Of a stretch of 64,000 bases of DNA, positions 26,927 to 34,888 are shown piece after piece; positions within the stretch are counted from its first letter, which is position 1, and each line of letters begins with the position of its first letter. A program made the translations under genes and the position numbers. The notes below the pieces were generated by a model that saw only the letters and a program-made list of their open reading frames with translations, did no database searches and was not told the origin of the DNA. Location: assembly GCF_041199985.1 (NCBI RefSeq), contig NZ_CP165647.1, positions 124,001-188,000 of the forward strand, written 5' to 3'. This stretch comes from Leptotrichia sp. HSP-536. GTDB lineage: Bacteria; Fusobacteriota; Fusobacteriia; Fusobacteriales; Leptotrichiaceae.

Positions 26927-28276
26927 ATGCTAACAAAAATAAATAATGTATATTTTAGCGGAATAAATGGAATTGGAATGAGCGGACTTGCAAAAATTCT
27001 GGCAGCAGACGGATTTAATGTGGCAGGTTCAGATTTAGAAAGAAAGCCTGTAACTAAAGATATGGAAGAAATGGGAATAAAAGTTTATATAGGGCAAGTA
27101 GAAGAAAATGTAAAGGATAAGGGAATAGACTTGTTTGTATATTCGACTGCAATAAAGGAAACAAATCCTGAGTATAAATATATTGTTGATAATAACATAA
27201 GAAAAATAAAAAGAGGAGAGCTGCTTGCAGAAATAATGAACAGATTTGACGGAATAGCAGTTGCGGGCACTCACGGAAAAACTACTACAAGCTCAATGAT
27301 GAGTGTGGCACTTTTGGAAAAGGAGCCTTTTATCGTAGTTGGAGGAATTATTCCGGAAATTCAAAGTAACAGCCAAATTGGTAACTCTGAATATTTTATC
27401 GCAGAAGCTGATGAAAGCGACAATTCATTTTTGTATATAAAACCAAAATATTCCGTTGTAACGAATATAGAAGCTGATCATTTAGATCATCACGGAACAT
27501 TTGAAAATATAAAAAAATCATTTAAGCAGTTTATTGACAGTACAGAAAGAATAGCTATTCTTTGTAAGGATACAGTTGAAAAAGTAGGACTTGATATAAA
27601 AAATAAAAATGTAGCATGGTATAGCCTAAGAGATGAAACAGCCGATATTTATACTAAAAATATTAGAGTGGAAAATGGAATTACAAGCTATGAAGTTGTA
27701 AAAAATGGTGAAGAATTAGGAACATTCAGCTTGAGCGTACCAGGAAATCACAATGTTTCAAATTCACTTCCAGTAATTTATTTTGCTCATGAATTTAATT
27801 GTAATATGAAAAAAGTAAAGGAAAGAATTTTGAAATTTAAAGGTGCAAACAGAAGATATCAAGTTATTTACGATAATAATTTGAGAATAATTGATGATTA
27901 TGCACATCATCCGACAGAAGTAAAAGTTACAATAAATGCGGCTCACAATACCGAAAAAGGAAAAGTAACAGTAATTTTCCAGCCCCACAGATACAGCCGT
28001 ACAAAATTTTTCTTTGACGATTTCGTAAAATCATTAAAAGAAGCTGACGACTTGATTTTACTTCCAATTTATGCAGCCAGTGAAGATAACACATACGGCG
28101 TAACTTCAGAATTGCTTGCAGAAAAAATTGGTGGAAATGTTAGAGTAGAAACTCAAGAAGAAATAGAAGATATTATAAAAAATGATAAAAATAGCGGAAA
28201 TACTTATGTATTTATGGGAGCTGGAAGCGTGTCAAAAATAGCTCACGAAATAGCCAATGATTTGAAGGAAATGTAG
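26927..28276 (+). CDS. murC: UDP-N-acetylmuramate--L-alanine ligase
   Basis: MurC adds the first L-Ala to UDP-MurNAc. The 449-residue ligase has the start block YFSGINGIGMSGLAKIL, the ATP loop VAGTHGKTTTSSMM near residue 108-121, EADESDNSFL, NIEADHLDHHG and the C-terminal DDYAHHPTEVK and FQPHRYSRT motifs. A GGAGG site lies 6 bases before the ATG. Confidence 0.97.
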   Translation: MLTKINNVYFSGINGIGMSGLAKILAADGFNVAGSDLERKPVTKDMEEMGIKVYIGQVEENVKDKGIDLFVYSTAIKETNPEYKYIVDNNIRKIKRGELLAEIMNRFDGIAVAGTHGKTTTSSMMSVALLEKEPFIVVGGIIPEIQSNSQIGNSEYFIAEADESDNSFLYIKPKYSVVTNIEADHLDHHGTFENIKKSFKQFIDSTERIAILCKDTVEKVGLDIKNKNVAWYSLRDETADIYTKNIRVENGITSYEVVKNGEELGTFSLSVPGNHNVSNSLPVIYFAHEFNCNMKKVKERILKFKGANRRYQVIYDNNLRIIDDYAHHPTEVKVTINAAHNTEKGKVTVIFQPHRYSRTKFFFDDFVKSLKEADDLILLPIYAASEDNTYGVTSELLAEKIGGNVRVETQEEIEDIIKNDKNSGNTYVFMGAGSVSKIAHEIANDLKEM

Positions 28277-28328
28277 AAAATAGGAATCTAACATTGAAAA
28301 AATCAAGAATTGAGAGAGGAAAATAAAA

Positions 28329-29198
28329 ATGGAAATAATAAAAAATGCCAAGATGAAAGAATATTCAAATATGAAAGTTGGTGGAACTGCAAAGGAGCTT
28401 ATTTTCATAGATGATAAAAATGAATTAAAAGAAATTTTAAAAACTAGAAATAACATTTTTCTATTGGGAAATGGTACAAATACACTTATTAACGATGGAA
28501 ATCTCAATATAAGCTTTTTATCGCTAAAAAGATTGAAAAATATAACGGTTGAAGAAAAAGTTGAAAATGAAAAAAAAGAAGACAGCTATGATCTGGTAAG
28601 AGTGGAAGCTGGATTGGACTTGGATGACTTGATAGATTTTATGGAAAAAAATGATTATTCAGGGCTGGAAAATATTACAGGTATTCCAGGATCTGTCGGC
28701 GGGCTTGTAAATATGAATGGCGGAGCTTATGGAACAGAAATTTTTGACTGCATAGAAGAAGTGGAAGTTTGTAAAAATGATGGCGAAATTGTAAAAATTA
28801 ATACAACAGACTTAAATTTTAAATATAGAACTACTGAAATAAAGGAAAATAAATGGATTGTAGTTTCTGCATTATTTAAATTTGGTTTTGGTTTTGACAA
28901 AGAAGCTTCACAGGATAAAAAAAATCAAAGAAAAGTCAAACATCCATTGGATTTACCAAATCTTGGAAGCACATTTAAAAATCCAGAAGGGACATTTGCA
29001 GCAAAACTTATTTCAGATGCGGATTTAAAGGGCTATAGAGTTGGAGATGTCGTAGTTTCATCAAAACATCCAAATTTTGTAACAAATGTAGGAAATGCTA
29101 CATTTAATGATGTTATTTCAGTCATTGAACATGTGAAGGAAGTTGTTTTTGAAAAATTTGGAGTAAAATTGGAAACTGAGATTATAATTTTAAAATAA
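28329..29198 (+). CDS. murB: UDP-N-acetylenolpyruvoylglucosamine reductase
   Basis: MurB reduces the enolpyruvyl group to the lactyl ether of MurNAc with NADPH and FAD. The 289-residue protein has the FAD-binding blocks NMKVGGTAKEL, LLGNGTNTLI and GIPGSVGGLVNMNGGAYG and the type II catalytic segment LGSTFKNPEG (Ser rather than Cys). The VGDVVVSSKHPNFVTNVGNA block and a C-terminal Glu follow. Length and lack of the extra type I segment indicate type II MurB. Confidence 0.96.
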   Translation: MEIIKNAKMKEYSNMKVGGTAKELIFIDDKNELKEILKTRNNIFLLGNGTNTLINDGNLNISFLSLKRLKNITVEEKVENEKKEDSYDLVRVEAGLDLDDLIDFMEKNDYSGLENITGIPGSVGGLVNMNGGAYGTEIFDCIEEVEVCKNDGEIVKINTTDLNFKYRTTEIKENKWIVVSALFKFGFGFDKEASQDKKNQRKVKHPLDLPNLGSTFKNPEGTFAAKLISDADLKGYRVGDVVVSSKHPNFVTNVGNATFNDVISVIEHVKEVVFEKFGVKLETEIIILK

Positions 29199-29281
29199 TT
29201 TTAGTTTACAAATAAATTTTAACTTAAGATATTGAATAAAATGTAAAAAAAGTGTATAATATTAGAAAAAATGGAGTAATT

Positions 29282-29947
29282 ATGAAAAGGTCGATTAAAG
29301 CACTAATTGTATTATTTTTGTTAGCTGGAGCGATGTTTTTTGGTAAAAGGTTCATAGATACGGATTATTTTAAGGTTCAGGATGTTTTTATAGATGGAGT
29401 CCCAAAATTATTGAAACAGGATATAGTAGCACAGCTTGAACAAATGAAAGGAAAAAATATTGTATACATAAATACCAATGAAATTGAAAATGTTATAAAA
29501 AAAGATATAAGAGTAAAAAAAGTATCAATAAAAAAACTTTTTCCTAGTAAAATTGAAGTTGTTTTGGAAGAAAGAGAACCTTATGTGTATGTAAAAAAAG
29601 GAGATGAAACACTTTTAGCAGATAAGGACTTGAACATATATGGAGATATTTTAGAAGATCCGTCTAAAAATATTCCAGTAATAGACTATACAAATGATGA
29701 AAGCCTAAATGGAATAAAAATTATACTTTCCAAAATCAAAAATAAAGATTTTTATGCTATGATTTCAGAAATAAGACAATCTGAAAAAAATTATGAGATA
29801 CTTCTTACGAATAATGTAAAAATTATAACAGAGACTTTAGTAACAGAAAAGAAATATGATGATGCATATAAATTATATGAAAAAATAAAAAAGGAAAACC
29901 CAGTAAATTACATGGATTTGAGATTTAGAGATATTGTTGTGAAATAA
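29282..29947 (+). CDS. ftsQ: Cell division protein FtsQ/DivIB
   Basis: This 221-residue bitopic protein has one N-terminal membrane helix (about residues 5-22, KALIVLFLLAGAMFF) followed by a POTRA domain (FKVQDVFIDGVPKL to FPSKIEVVLEEREPYVYV) and a beta domain. It links the division ring to septal wall synthesis outside the membrane. ATG 29282 is preferred because GGAG lies just upstream (29273-29276). Position between murB and ftsZ is typical. Confidence 0.9.
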   Translation: MKRSIKALIVLFLLAGAMFFGKRFIDTDYFKVQDVFIDGVPKLLKQDIVAQLEQMKGKNIVYINTNEIENVIKKDIRVKKVSIKKLFPSKIEVVLEEREPYVYVKKGDETLLADKDLNIYGDILEDPSKNIPVIDYTNDESLNGIKIILSKIKNKDFYAMISEIRQSEKNYEILLTNNVKIITETLVTEKKYDDAYKLYEKIKKENPVNYMDLRFRDIVVK

Positions 29948-30023
29948 TATCTTGTGGTAAAATAAGAGAAAGGAGAGGCTACTTTAATTAAGTTATATAA
30001 TATTTTTAAGTAGCAAAAGAAAA

Positions 30024-31154
30024 ATGGATAACTTTAGTAATGCAGCAAAACTAAAAGTAGTAGGCGTAGGTGGAGCTGGTGGAAATGCGATAAATGATAT
30101 GATTGAAAGTAATATAGAGACTGTTGACTTTATAGCAATTAATACAGATCAGCAGGATTTAGATAGATCGAAAGCTCCAGTAAAAGTACTTTTAGGGCGT
30201 GGAATGGGAGCTGGAGCGGATCCTGAAAAAGGGAGGATTGCAGCAAAGGAATCAGAAGAAAAAATAAAAGAAGTGCTAGAAGGAACAGACATGTTGTTTA
30301 TAACTGCCGGAATGGGTGGTGGAACAGGAACAGGAGCATCTCCAATCATTGCTGAAGTTGCAAAAGCAATGGGAATTTTAACTGTAGCCATTGTAACAAA
30401 GCCATTTAGTTTTGAAGGGCCTTTGAAGAAAAATAACGCCGCAGCTGGAATTGATAATTTAAGAGAAAATGTAGATACATTAATTGCTATACCAAATGAC
30501 AGACTTTTTGAAATACCTGGAATGAATATTTCCCTAATGAATGCTTTTAAAGAAGCAAATGGTGTTTTAAAAATGGGAATAAAAGGAATTTCTGACTTGA
30601 TTACAAAACAAGGAATTGTAAATCTGGATTTCGCAGATATAAAATCTATTATGCAAAATTCGGGGATTGCAATGTTGGGATTTGGAGAAGCAAACGGAGA
30701 TGAAAAAGCCAAAAGTGCAACTGCTCAGGCATTGAACAGTCCGCTGCTGGAAAAATCTATCGAAGGTGCAAGGAAAATTTTAATAAATGTTACAGCTGGA
30801 CCAGATATTGGATTGCAGGAAATACAGGAAGTTGCTCAAACAATTGCAGAGAAAGCTGGACACGACAAAGCTAATTTGCTATGGGGATATATTATGGAAC
30901 CTGAATTAGAAGGAACTATAAGTGTATCATTGGTAGCAACAGATTTTCAAGAAGAATTTTTAACTGGAAATGATGTAGGTTCAAAGGCAATTAGATTTGC
31001 ACCTCCAAAGAAAGAAAAACTAGAAGTACAAAAAAAAACTGAAGGAAATAAGGAAATTAGACATCAAGTTCAAGAAGAAAATGACGACATGGAAGAAAAT
31101 TCAGATGAAAGCATTATGTCAGATTTTGTCTTACCACCATTCTTTGAAGAATAA
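30024..31154 (+). CDS. ftsZ: Cell division GTPase FtsZ
   Basis: This 376-residue tubulin homologue polymerises at midcell. It has the N-terminal VGVGGAGGNAINDM, the GTP signature GMGGGTGTGASPIIAEVA near residue 100-115, the synergy-loop region FADIKSIMQNSGIAMLG, a Lys/Glu-rich linker and a C-terminal peptide VLPPFFEE for partner binding. The peptide is acidic at its end rather than basic as in many FtsZ. No ftsA lies between ftsQ and ftsZ (76-base gap). The gap of about 340 bases downstream is AT-rich with no gene; it ends with the rpsF promoter. Confidence 0.97.
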   Translation: MDNFSNAAKLKVVGVGGAGGNAINDMIESNIETVDFIAINTDQQDLDRSKAPVKVLLGRGMGAGADPEKGRIAAKESEEKIKEVLEGTDMLFITAGMGGGTGTGASPIIAEVAKAMGILTVAIVTKPFSFEGPLKKNNAAAGIDNLRENVDTLIAIPNDRLFEIPGMNISLMNAFKEANGVLKMGIKGISDLITKQGIVNLDFADIKSIMQNSGIAMLGFGEANGDEKAKSATAQALNSPLLEKSIEGARKILINVTAGPDIGLQEIQEVAQTIAEKAGHDKANLLWGYIMEPELEGTISVSLVATDFQEEFLTGNDVGSKAIRFAPPKKEKLEVQKKTEGNKEIRHQVQEENDDMEENSDESIMSDFVLPPFFEE

Positions 31155-31401
31155 TAAATTGAAATTTAATTTTTAAAAATTATAAAAAGACCCCAAATTA
31201 TTAAAGCCTAATAATGAAAGTTATTTTAAAATTGAATCATAAAGTTAAATTATTTAAGAAAATAATTTATTTACAATAGAGTTTCTTTAAAACTTAGCTA
31301 AAATATTATTTTATTTGAAGTGCATATTTCTGTTAAAAGTATTTTGGAGTGTTTTGAATAATTTGATTTTTGATTTAATATAAAAAATATTTTTAAATAA
31401 C

Positions 31402-31430
31402 TTGATTTTATTGGGCTTTTTTGGTATAAT
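31402..31430 (+). promoter_or_regulatory. Promoter of rpsF-ssb-rpsR
   Basis: TTGATT (31402-31407), 17 bases, TGG-TATAAT (-10 at 31425-31430). The leader of about 55 bases contains a CCTGCT/AGTAGG stem (31438-31443 and 31455-31460). That stem might be part of an S6:S18-type autoregulatory element, but I cannot see the conserved CCG loop. Confidence 0.7.
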
Positions 31431-31491
31431 AAGAGAACCTGCTCTATTTATCGAAGTAGGGCTGAGAAAAGCCATAGGAAAGGAGAAAGAA

Positions 31492-31776
31492 ATGAGAAAT
31501 TACGAAATCATGTTTATTTTGTCTACGCAATTGACAGATGAAGAAAAACAAGCTGGAGTTGCATTTGTAGAAAATACATTGACAGCTGCTGGAGCAACTG
31601 AAGTTAAGACAGAAATCTGGGGAGATAGAAAATTAGCTTATCCAATTCAAAAAAAAGAAAATGGATACTATGTTTTAACAACATTCCAAGCAGATGGAAC
31701 TAAATTTACTGAAATTGAAACAAAATTAAATATTAATGAATCAATTTTAAAATATATGATTGTTAAAAATGACTAA
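31492..31776 (+). CDS. rpsF: Ribosomal protein bS6
   Basis: This 94-residue protein of the 30S platform binds together with bS18. It shows the family start MRNYEIMFILSTQLTDEEK and the GDRKLAYPIQKKENGYYVL block. ATG 31492 is chosen because AAGGAGAAAG precedes it. A longer in-frame reading from a TTG at 31402 would run through the promoter and has no support. Confidence 0.95.
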   Translation: MRNYEIMFILSTQLTDEEKQAGVAFVENTLTAAGATEVKTEIWGDRKLAYPIQKKENGYYVLTTFQADGTKFTEIETKLNINESILKYMIVKND

Positions 31777-31847
31777 TTTGAAATAACTTAAATTTGAGGT
31801 TTTGTTATTTTAAATATGAACTAAATATAAAAATTAGGGGGAAATTT

Positions 31848-32276
31848 ATGAACGTAGTAATACTAATGGGAAGAATGACAAGAGATCCTGAGTTGAAATA
31901 TACTTCAGGAGGAAAGGCATTTGCAAATTTTTCATTAGCTGTGCAGAAAACAAAAGATGAAGTGGAATTTATTGACTGTACTGTGTGGGAAAAAACGGCT
32001 GAAACGATTGCTGAATATTTTAGAAAAGGTAACAGAATTCTTGTACAGGGACGTTTGAGCGTAAGCAGTTACGAACAGAATGGTGAAAAAAGAAGAATGA
32101 CAAGAGTTGTTGTAAACAGCTTTGAATTTGTTGAAAGTGCAGGAAATTCTTCAAATAGTGGAGGATACCAACAACACCAGCCTTTTAAAAATAATAACAG
32201 TAAACCGCCAGTACAAAATGAAACTTTTGAAAATGATAATGATGATATGGATGACGATGAAGAGTTTCCATTTTAA
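31848..32276 (+). CDS. ssb: Single-stranded DNA-binding protein
   Basis: This 142-residue SSB has an N-terminal OB fold (MNVVILMGRMTRDPELKY, FIDCTVWEKTAETI, RILVQGRLSVSSYE), a flexible Asn/Gln-rich linker and the acidic partner-binding tip DDDEEFPF. It coats single-stranded DNA in replication and repair. Start 31848 follows AGGGGGAAA. It lies between rpsF and rpsR as in many bacteria. Confidence 0.96.
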   Translation: MNVVILMGRMTRDPELKYTSGGKAFANFSLAVQKTKDEVEFIDCTVWEKTAETIAEYFRKGNRILVQGRLSVSSYEQNGEKRRMTRVVVNSFEFVESAGNSSNSGGYQQHQPFKNNNSKPPVQNETFENDNDDMDDDEEFPF

Positions 32277-32347
32277 TAATAACTAAGCAAATTTAAGATT
32301 TTTTTAAAATAAAATTTGCTATAAAAGTTTTAGGAGGTGCGAATTAA

Positions 32348-32587
32348 ATGAGAGCTAAACCAGTTACAGAATTTAAAAGAAGAAAAAGAAGACCAAAAGT
32401 TAAATTTAAAGTAGAAGATATTAATTATAAAAATGTTGAATTATTAAAAAATTTTATGAACGATAAAGGAAAAATATCTCCAGCAAGAGTAACAGGACTT
32501 GAAGCAAAAGTTCAAAGAAAAATTGCTAAAGCAATTAAAAGAGCTAGACAAATCGCTTTAATGCCTTATACAAAAATTGAAAAATAA
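32348..32587 (+). CDS. rpsR: Ribosomal protein bS18
   Basis: This 79-residue protein carries the core motif NYKNVELLKNFMNDKGKI followed by SPARVTGLEAKVQRK. It binds 16S rRNA with bS6. A TAGGAGGTG site precedes the ATG. It is the last gene of the rpsF-ssb-rpsR group; a weak hairpin and T run follow near 32610-32656. Confidence 0.96.
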   Translation: MRAKPVTEFKRRKRRPKVKFKVEDINYKNVELLKNFMNDKGKISPARVTGLEAKVQRKIAKAIKRARQIALMPYTKIEK

Positions 32588-32727
32588 AAACTGAATTTTT
32601 TAGATTTTAGACTATTTAAAATAAGCATGAATTTGTTTTTTGGATAGTCTTTTTTTGTGAAAAAATATGGAAAAAATAAGAATTGTATTGTATAATGTAC
32701 AAAACATATAATTAGGTGGTAGTAAAA

Positions 32728-33396
32728 ATGTTAAATAAGAGAATGGCAGTATTTTTTCTTTCTTGTTTTCTTTTTATAATAAGTTGCAATGAAAAGGAAA
32801 ATGGAGCTGGAAAGAAAAATTCCGAAAATTTACAAAATAAGACTACACAAGAAAATATTTTTTCAAATAATTCAATCGAAAAAATAATTGAAACTTTTTC
32901 AAAAAAATCTAGAGAAAATAGAGTAAGGATTGGAAATTTTGATAAGCTGGTTTATGAAAATAAAAATTATTATTATGCCAGAATAAATTCAAAAAATGAT
33001 GCTATTTATGCACTTGATTACAGTGGAATAAGTGCTACGAGCATATTTTTGAAGGTTGGAAAAGTAGATGGGGCAAATTTAGGAATAATAGAAAATATGG
33101 TTGTAAATTTAATACAGGTTTCTGATGAAAAAATTAAGGATTCTGAAGCTAGAGTAATTTACGCAAAAATTTTATCAAACTTGGGTGAAAAAGAATTGTC
33201 AGGATTGTTGACATATGCAAATAAGATAACTTACGGTGTAAGAATTGATCCTGAGACAAGTGAATTTATATTTTTTGCCAAAGAATCAGAAAATGAGAAT
33301 AATATAACAAGTATTCAACAATTTAAATTGGAAAATGAAGAAGGTAAAAAAGCAAATTTTGAACTATTAGCAAATTCTAAAAAAAATAAAAAATAA
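32728..33396 (+). CDS. Putative lipoprotein
   Basis: This 222-residue protein has a lipoprotein signal (MAVFFLSCFLFIISC, Cys near residue 21), so it should be lipid-anchored. The mature part starts with a Lys/Asn-rich linker and a mixed alpha/beta domain (ENKNYYYARINSKNDAIYAL) that I do not recognise. ATG 32728 is chosen because AGGTGG lies before it; a GTG at 32716 overlaps that site. The DUF937 gene follows after 24 bases and may share its mRNA. Confidence 0.75.
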   Translation: MLNKRMAVFFLSCFLFIISCNEKENGAGKKNSENLQNKTTQENIFSNNSIEKIIETFSKKSRENRVRIGNFDKLVYENKNYYYARINSKNDAIYALDYSGISATSIFLKVGKVDGANLGIIENMVVNLIQVSDEKIKDSEARVIYAKILSNLGEKELSGLLTYANKITYGVRIDPETSEFIFFAKESENENNITSIQQFKLENEEGKKANFELLANSKKNKK

Positions 33397-33420
33397 ATTA
33401 TGATGATATTAGGAGAGAAA

Positions 33421-33999
33421 ATGAATTTAGAAGCATTATTTGGACTTTTACAAGGACAGGATTTAGGTAAATTAACAGAACAAATAGGAGGAAGCAGCAC
33501 ACAAGTAAAAAATGGAGTAGCAGCAGCTTTACCTGCAATATTAGCGGCAGTTAATAAAAATGCAAATAATAGTGAAAAAGCGGAAGGGTTGAACAATGCG
33601 TTAAATCAGCATGACGGTTCAGTATTAAATAATCTTGGAAGTTATTTGCAAAATCCTGATTTAAAGGATGGAGCAGGAATTTTAGGGCATTTATTTGGAA
33701 ATAATACGCAAAATGTAGCAAATGCCGTTTCCCAATCAAGCGGACTTGATACCCAAGGTAGCATGAAAATATTAGAAACTTTAGCTCCACTTGTATTAGG
33801 TGCATTGGGACAGCAAAAAAAGGAAAATAATCTAGATGCACAAGGAATTGGAAATTTGACATCAAACCTTGCATCAAACTTTACTGGAGCAGGTGGAATT
33901 ATAAGTACAGTTACAAATATGCTAGATGCAAATAAAGATGGAAATCTCGTAGATGATGTAATGGGATTAGTTGGGAAATTTTTGGGCGGTAAAAAATAA
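33421..33999 (+). CDS. DUF937 family protein
   Basis: This 192-residue protein of low complexity is rich in Gly, Asn and Ala. It starts MNLEALFGLLQGQDLGKL and has the family pattern of short amphipathic helices (VKNGVAAALPAILAAVN, ILETLAPLVLGALGQ, DDVMGLVGKFLGGKK). The function of the family is unknown; no signal peptide is visible. The start at 33421 follows AGGAGAG. Confidence 0.82.
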   Translation: MNLEALFGLLQGQDLGKLTEQIGGSSTQVKNGVAAALPAILAAVNKNANNSEKAEGLNNALNQHDGSVLNNLGSYLQNPDLKDGAGILGHLFGNNTQNVANAVSQSSGLDTQGSMKILETLAPLVLGALGQQKKENNLDAQGIGNLTSNLASNFTGAGGIISTVTNMLDANKDGNLVDDVMGLVGKFLGGKK

Positions 34000-34109
34000 A
34001 ATATTGTAAAATAATATATTTAACAAAAAGACAGCAAGAAGTCGTAGGCTTTCTATAAGTGGGAGATGAATTGCTTTTTTTGTAAAAAAATTGAAAAAAG
34101 GATACGTCT

Positions 34110-34301
34110 ATGATACAATTTTCAAAAATAGATAAGTGGTTTCCGTCGTCGAAAATTTGCAGTAAATGTGGAAATGTTAAAGAGGAACTGAAATTATCAG
34201 AAAGAAGCTATAAATGTGAGTTCTGTGGAATTGAGATTGATAGAGATTACAATGCGGCACTGAATATAAAAAACATTGGAAAAGAGATGTTGAAATATTA
34301 G
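34110..34301 (+). pseudogene. TnpB C-terminal fragment (IS200/IS605 family)
   Basis: Only about the last 60 residues of TnpB remain: the segment IDKWFPSSKICSKCGNVK, the second zinc-ribbon Cys pair CEFCG and the last RuvC motif DRDYNAALNIKNIG. The first 300 or so residues, including the other RuvC acidic residues, are missing. It cannot be an active nuclease. The element's right end follows. Confidence 0.85.
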
Positions 34302-34412
34302 GAAATAAAAAGACAGGGTAGGAACTGCCCGAAGAGCTTGGTAAATATATTTGGCTAACAAAAGAAGATACTTCCCAAGAAGCTCCCGCTTCTAAAAGCG
34401 GGAGTAGTTCAC
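34302..34412 (+). mobile_element. IS200/IS605 right end with possible omega-RNA remnant
   Basis: After the TnpB stop comes a structured stretch ending in the hairpin CTCCCGCTT / AAGCGGGAG (34384-34403) and TAGTTCACT. In intact elements this 3' region encodes the guide (omega) RNA scaffold used by TnpB, and the hairpin is the right-end recognition site. The left end was not identified. Confidence 0.6.
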
Positions 34413-34472
34413 TTAGGCAAAGGGACTATTTTATTTTTAAAGTTATCTCATAAAAGCCTAATTTTTTTTTTT
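34413..34472 (+). terminator. Candidate intrinsic terminator with T11
   Basis: TTAGGC (34413-34418) pairs with GCCTAA (34456-34461) across a loop of about 37 bases, followed by eleven T. It separates the IS remnant from crcB. Confidence 0.45.
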
Positions 34473-34512
34473 GCTTTTTATATAAATTTTTAGTTATTAA
34501 GGATGGTAAATA

Positions 34513-34872
34513 ATGAAATTTTTGATGATTGGAATTGGTGGGGGAATTGGGGCGATTCTTAGATATTTGATTAGTGTTGTGCCTTTGAAAGTGAGTTTTC
34601 CTGTACAGACTTTTGTTACGAATGTGTTGGGAGCAATTTTGATTGGGGTTGTTGTTGAGATGGTGGCTGGAAAGGAGATTTCAGAGAATTGGAATTTATT
34701 TTTGAAAGTGGGGATTTGTGGTGGATTTACTACGTTTTCTACATTTTCGCTGGAAACGTATAATTTGATTGAGAAGGGAAATACTGGGATTGCTTTGGGG
34801 TATGCAATTTTAAGTGTTGTGCTGTCAGTTATTGGGGTTTTTGCAGGAAGAGGAATTGTTAAGATGATTTAA
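34513..34872 (+). CDS. crcB: Fluoride channel FluC/CrcB
   Basis: This 119-residue membrane protein has four helices and works as a dual-topology dimer that lets fluoride out of the cell. Family signatures are GIGGGIGAILRYLIS, FPVQTFVTNVLGAILIG (pore Asn) and GFCGG-like GICGGFTTFSTFSLET (aromatic box and Na+ site). I do not see a fluoride riboswitch upstream. The MFS gene follows after 16 bases, so the two are probably co-transcribed. Confidence 0.95.
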   Translation: MKFLMIGIGGGIGAILRYLISVVPLKVSFPVQTFVTNVLGAILIGVVVEMVAGKEISENWNLFLKVGICGGFTTFSTFSLETYNLIEKGNTGIALGYAILSVVLSVIGVFAGRGIVKMI

Positions 34873-34888
34873 AAAACTGGAGGGAAAT

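Noticed and set aside
30149..30712. Minus-strand frame of 187 codons opposite ftsZ
   Set aside because: The sense strand is a perfectly conserved FtsZ; the antisense frame has no RBS or recognisable protein.
34430..34512. Fluoride riboswitch upstream of crcB
   Set aside because: The gap is short and AT-rich and I could not find the conserved pseudoknot sequence; a covariance search would be needed to be sure.
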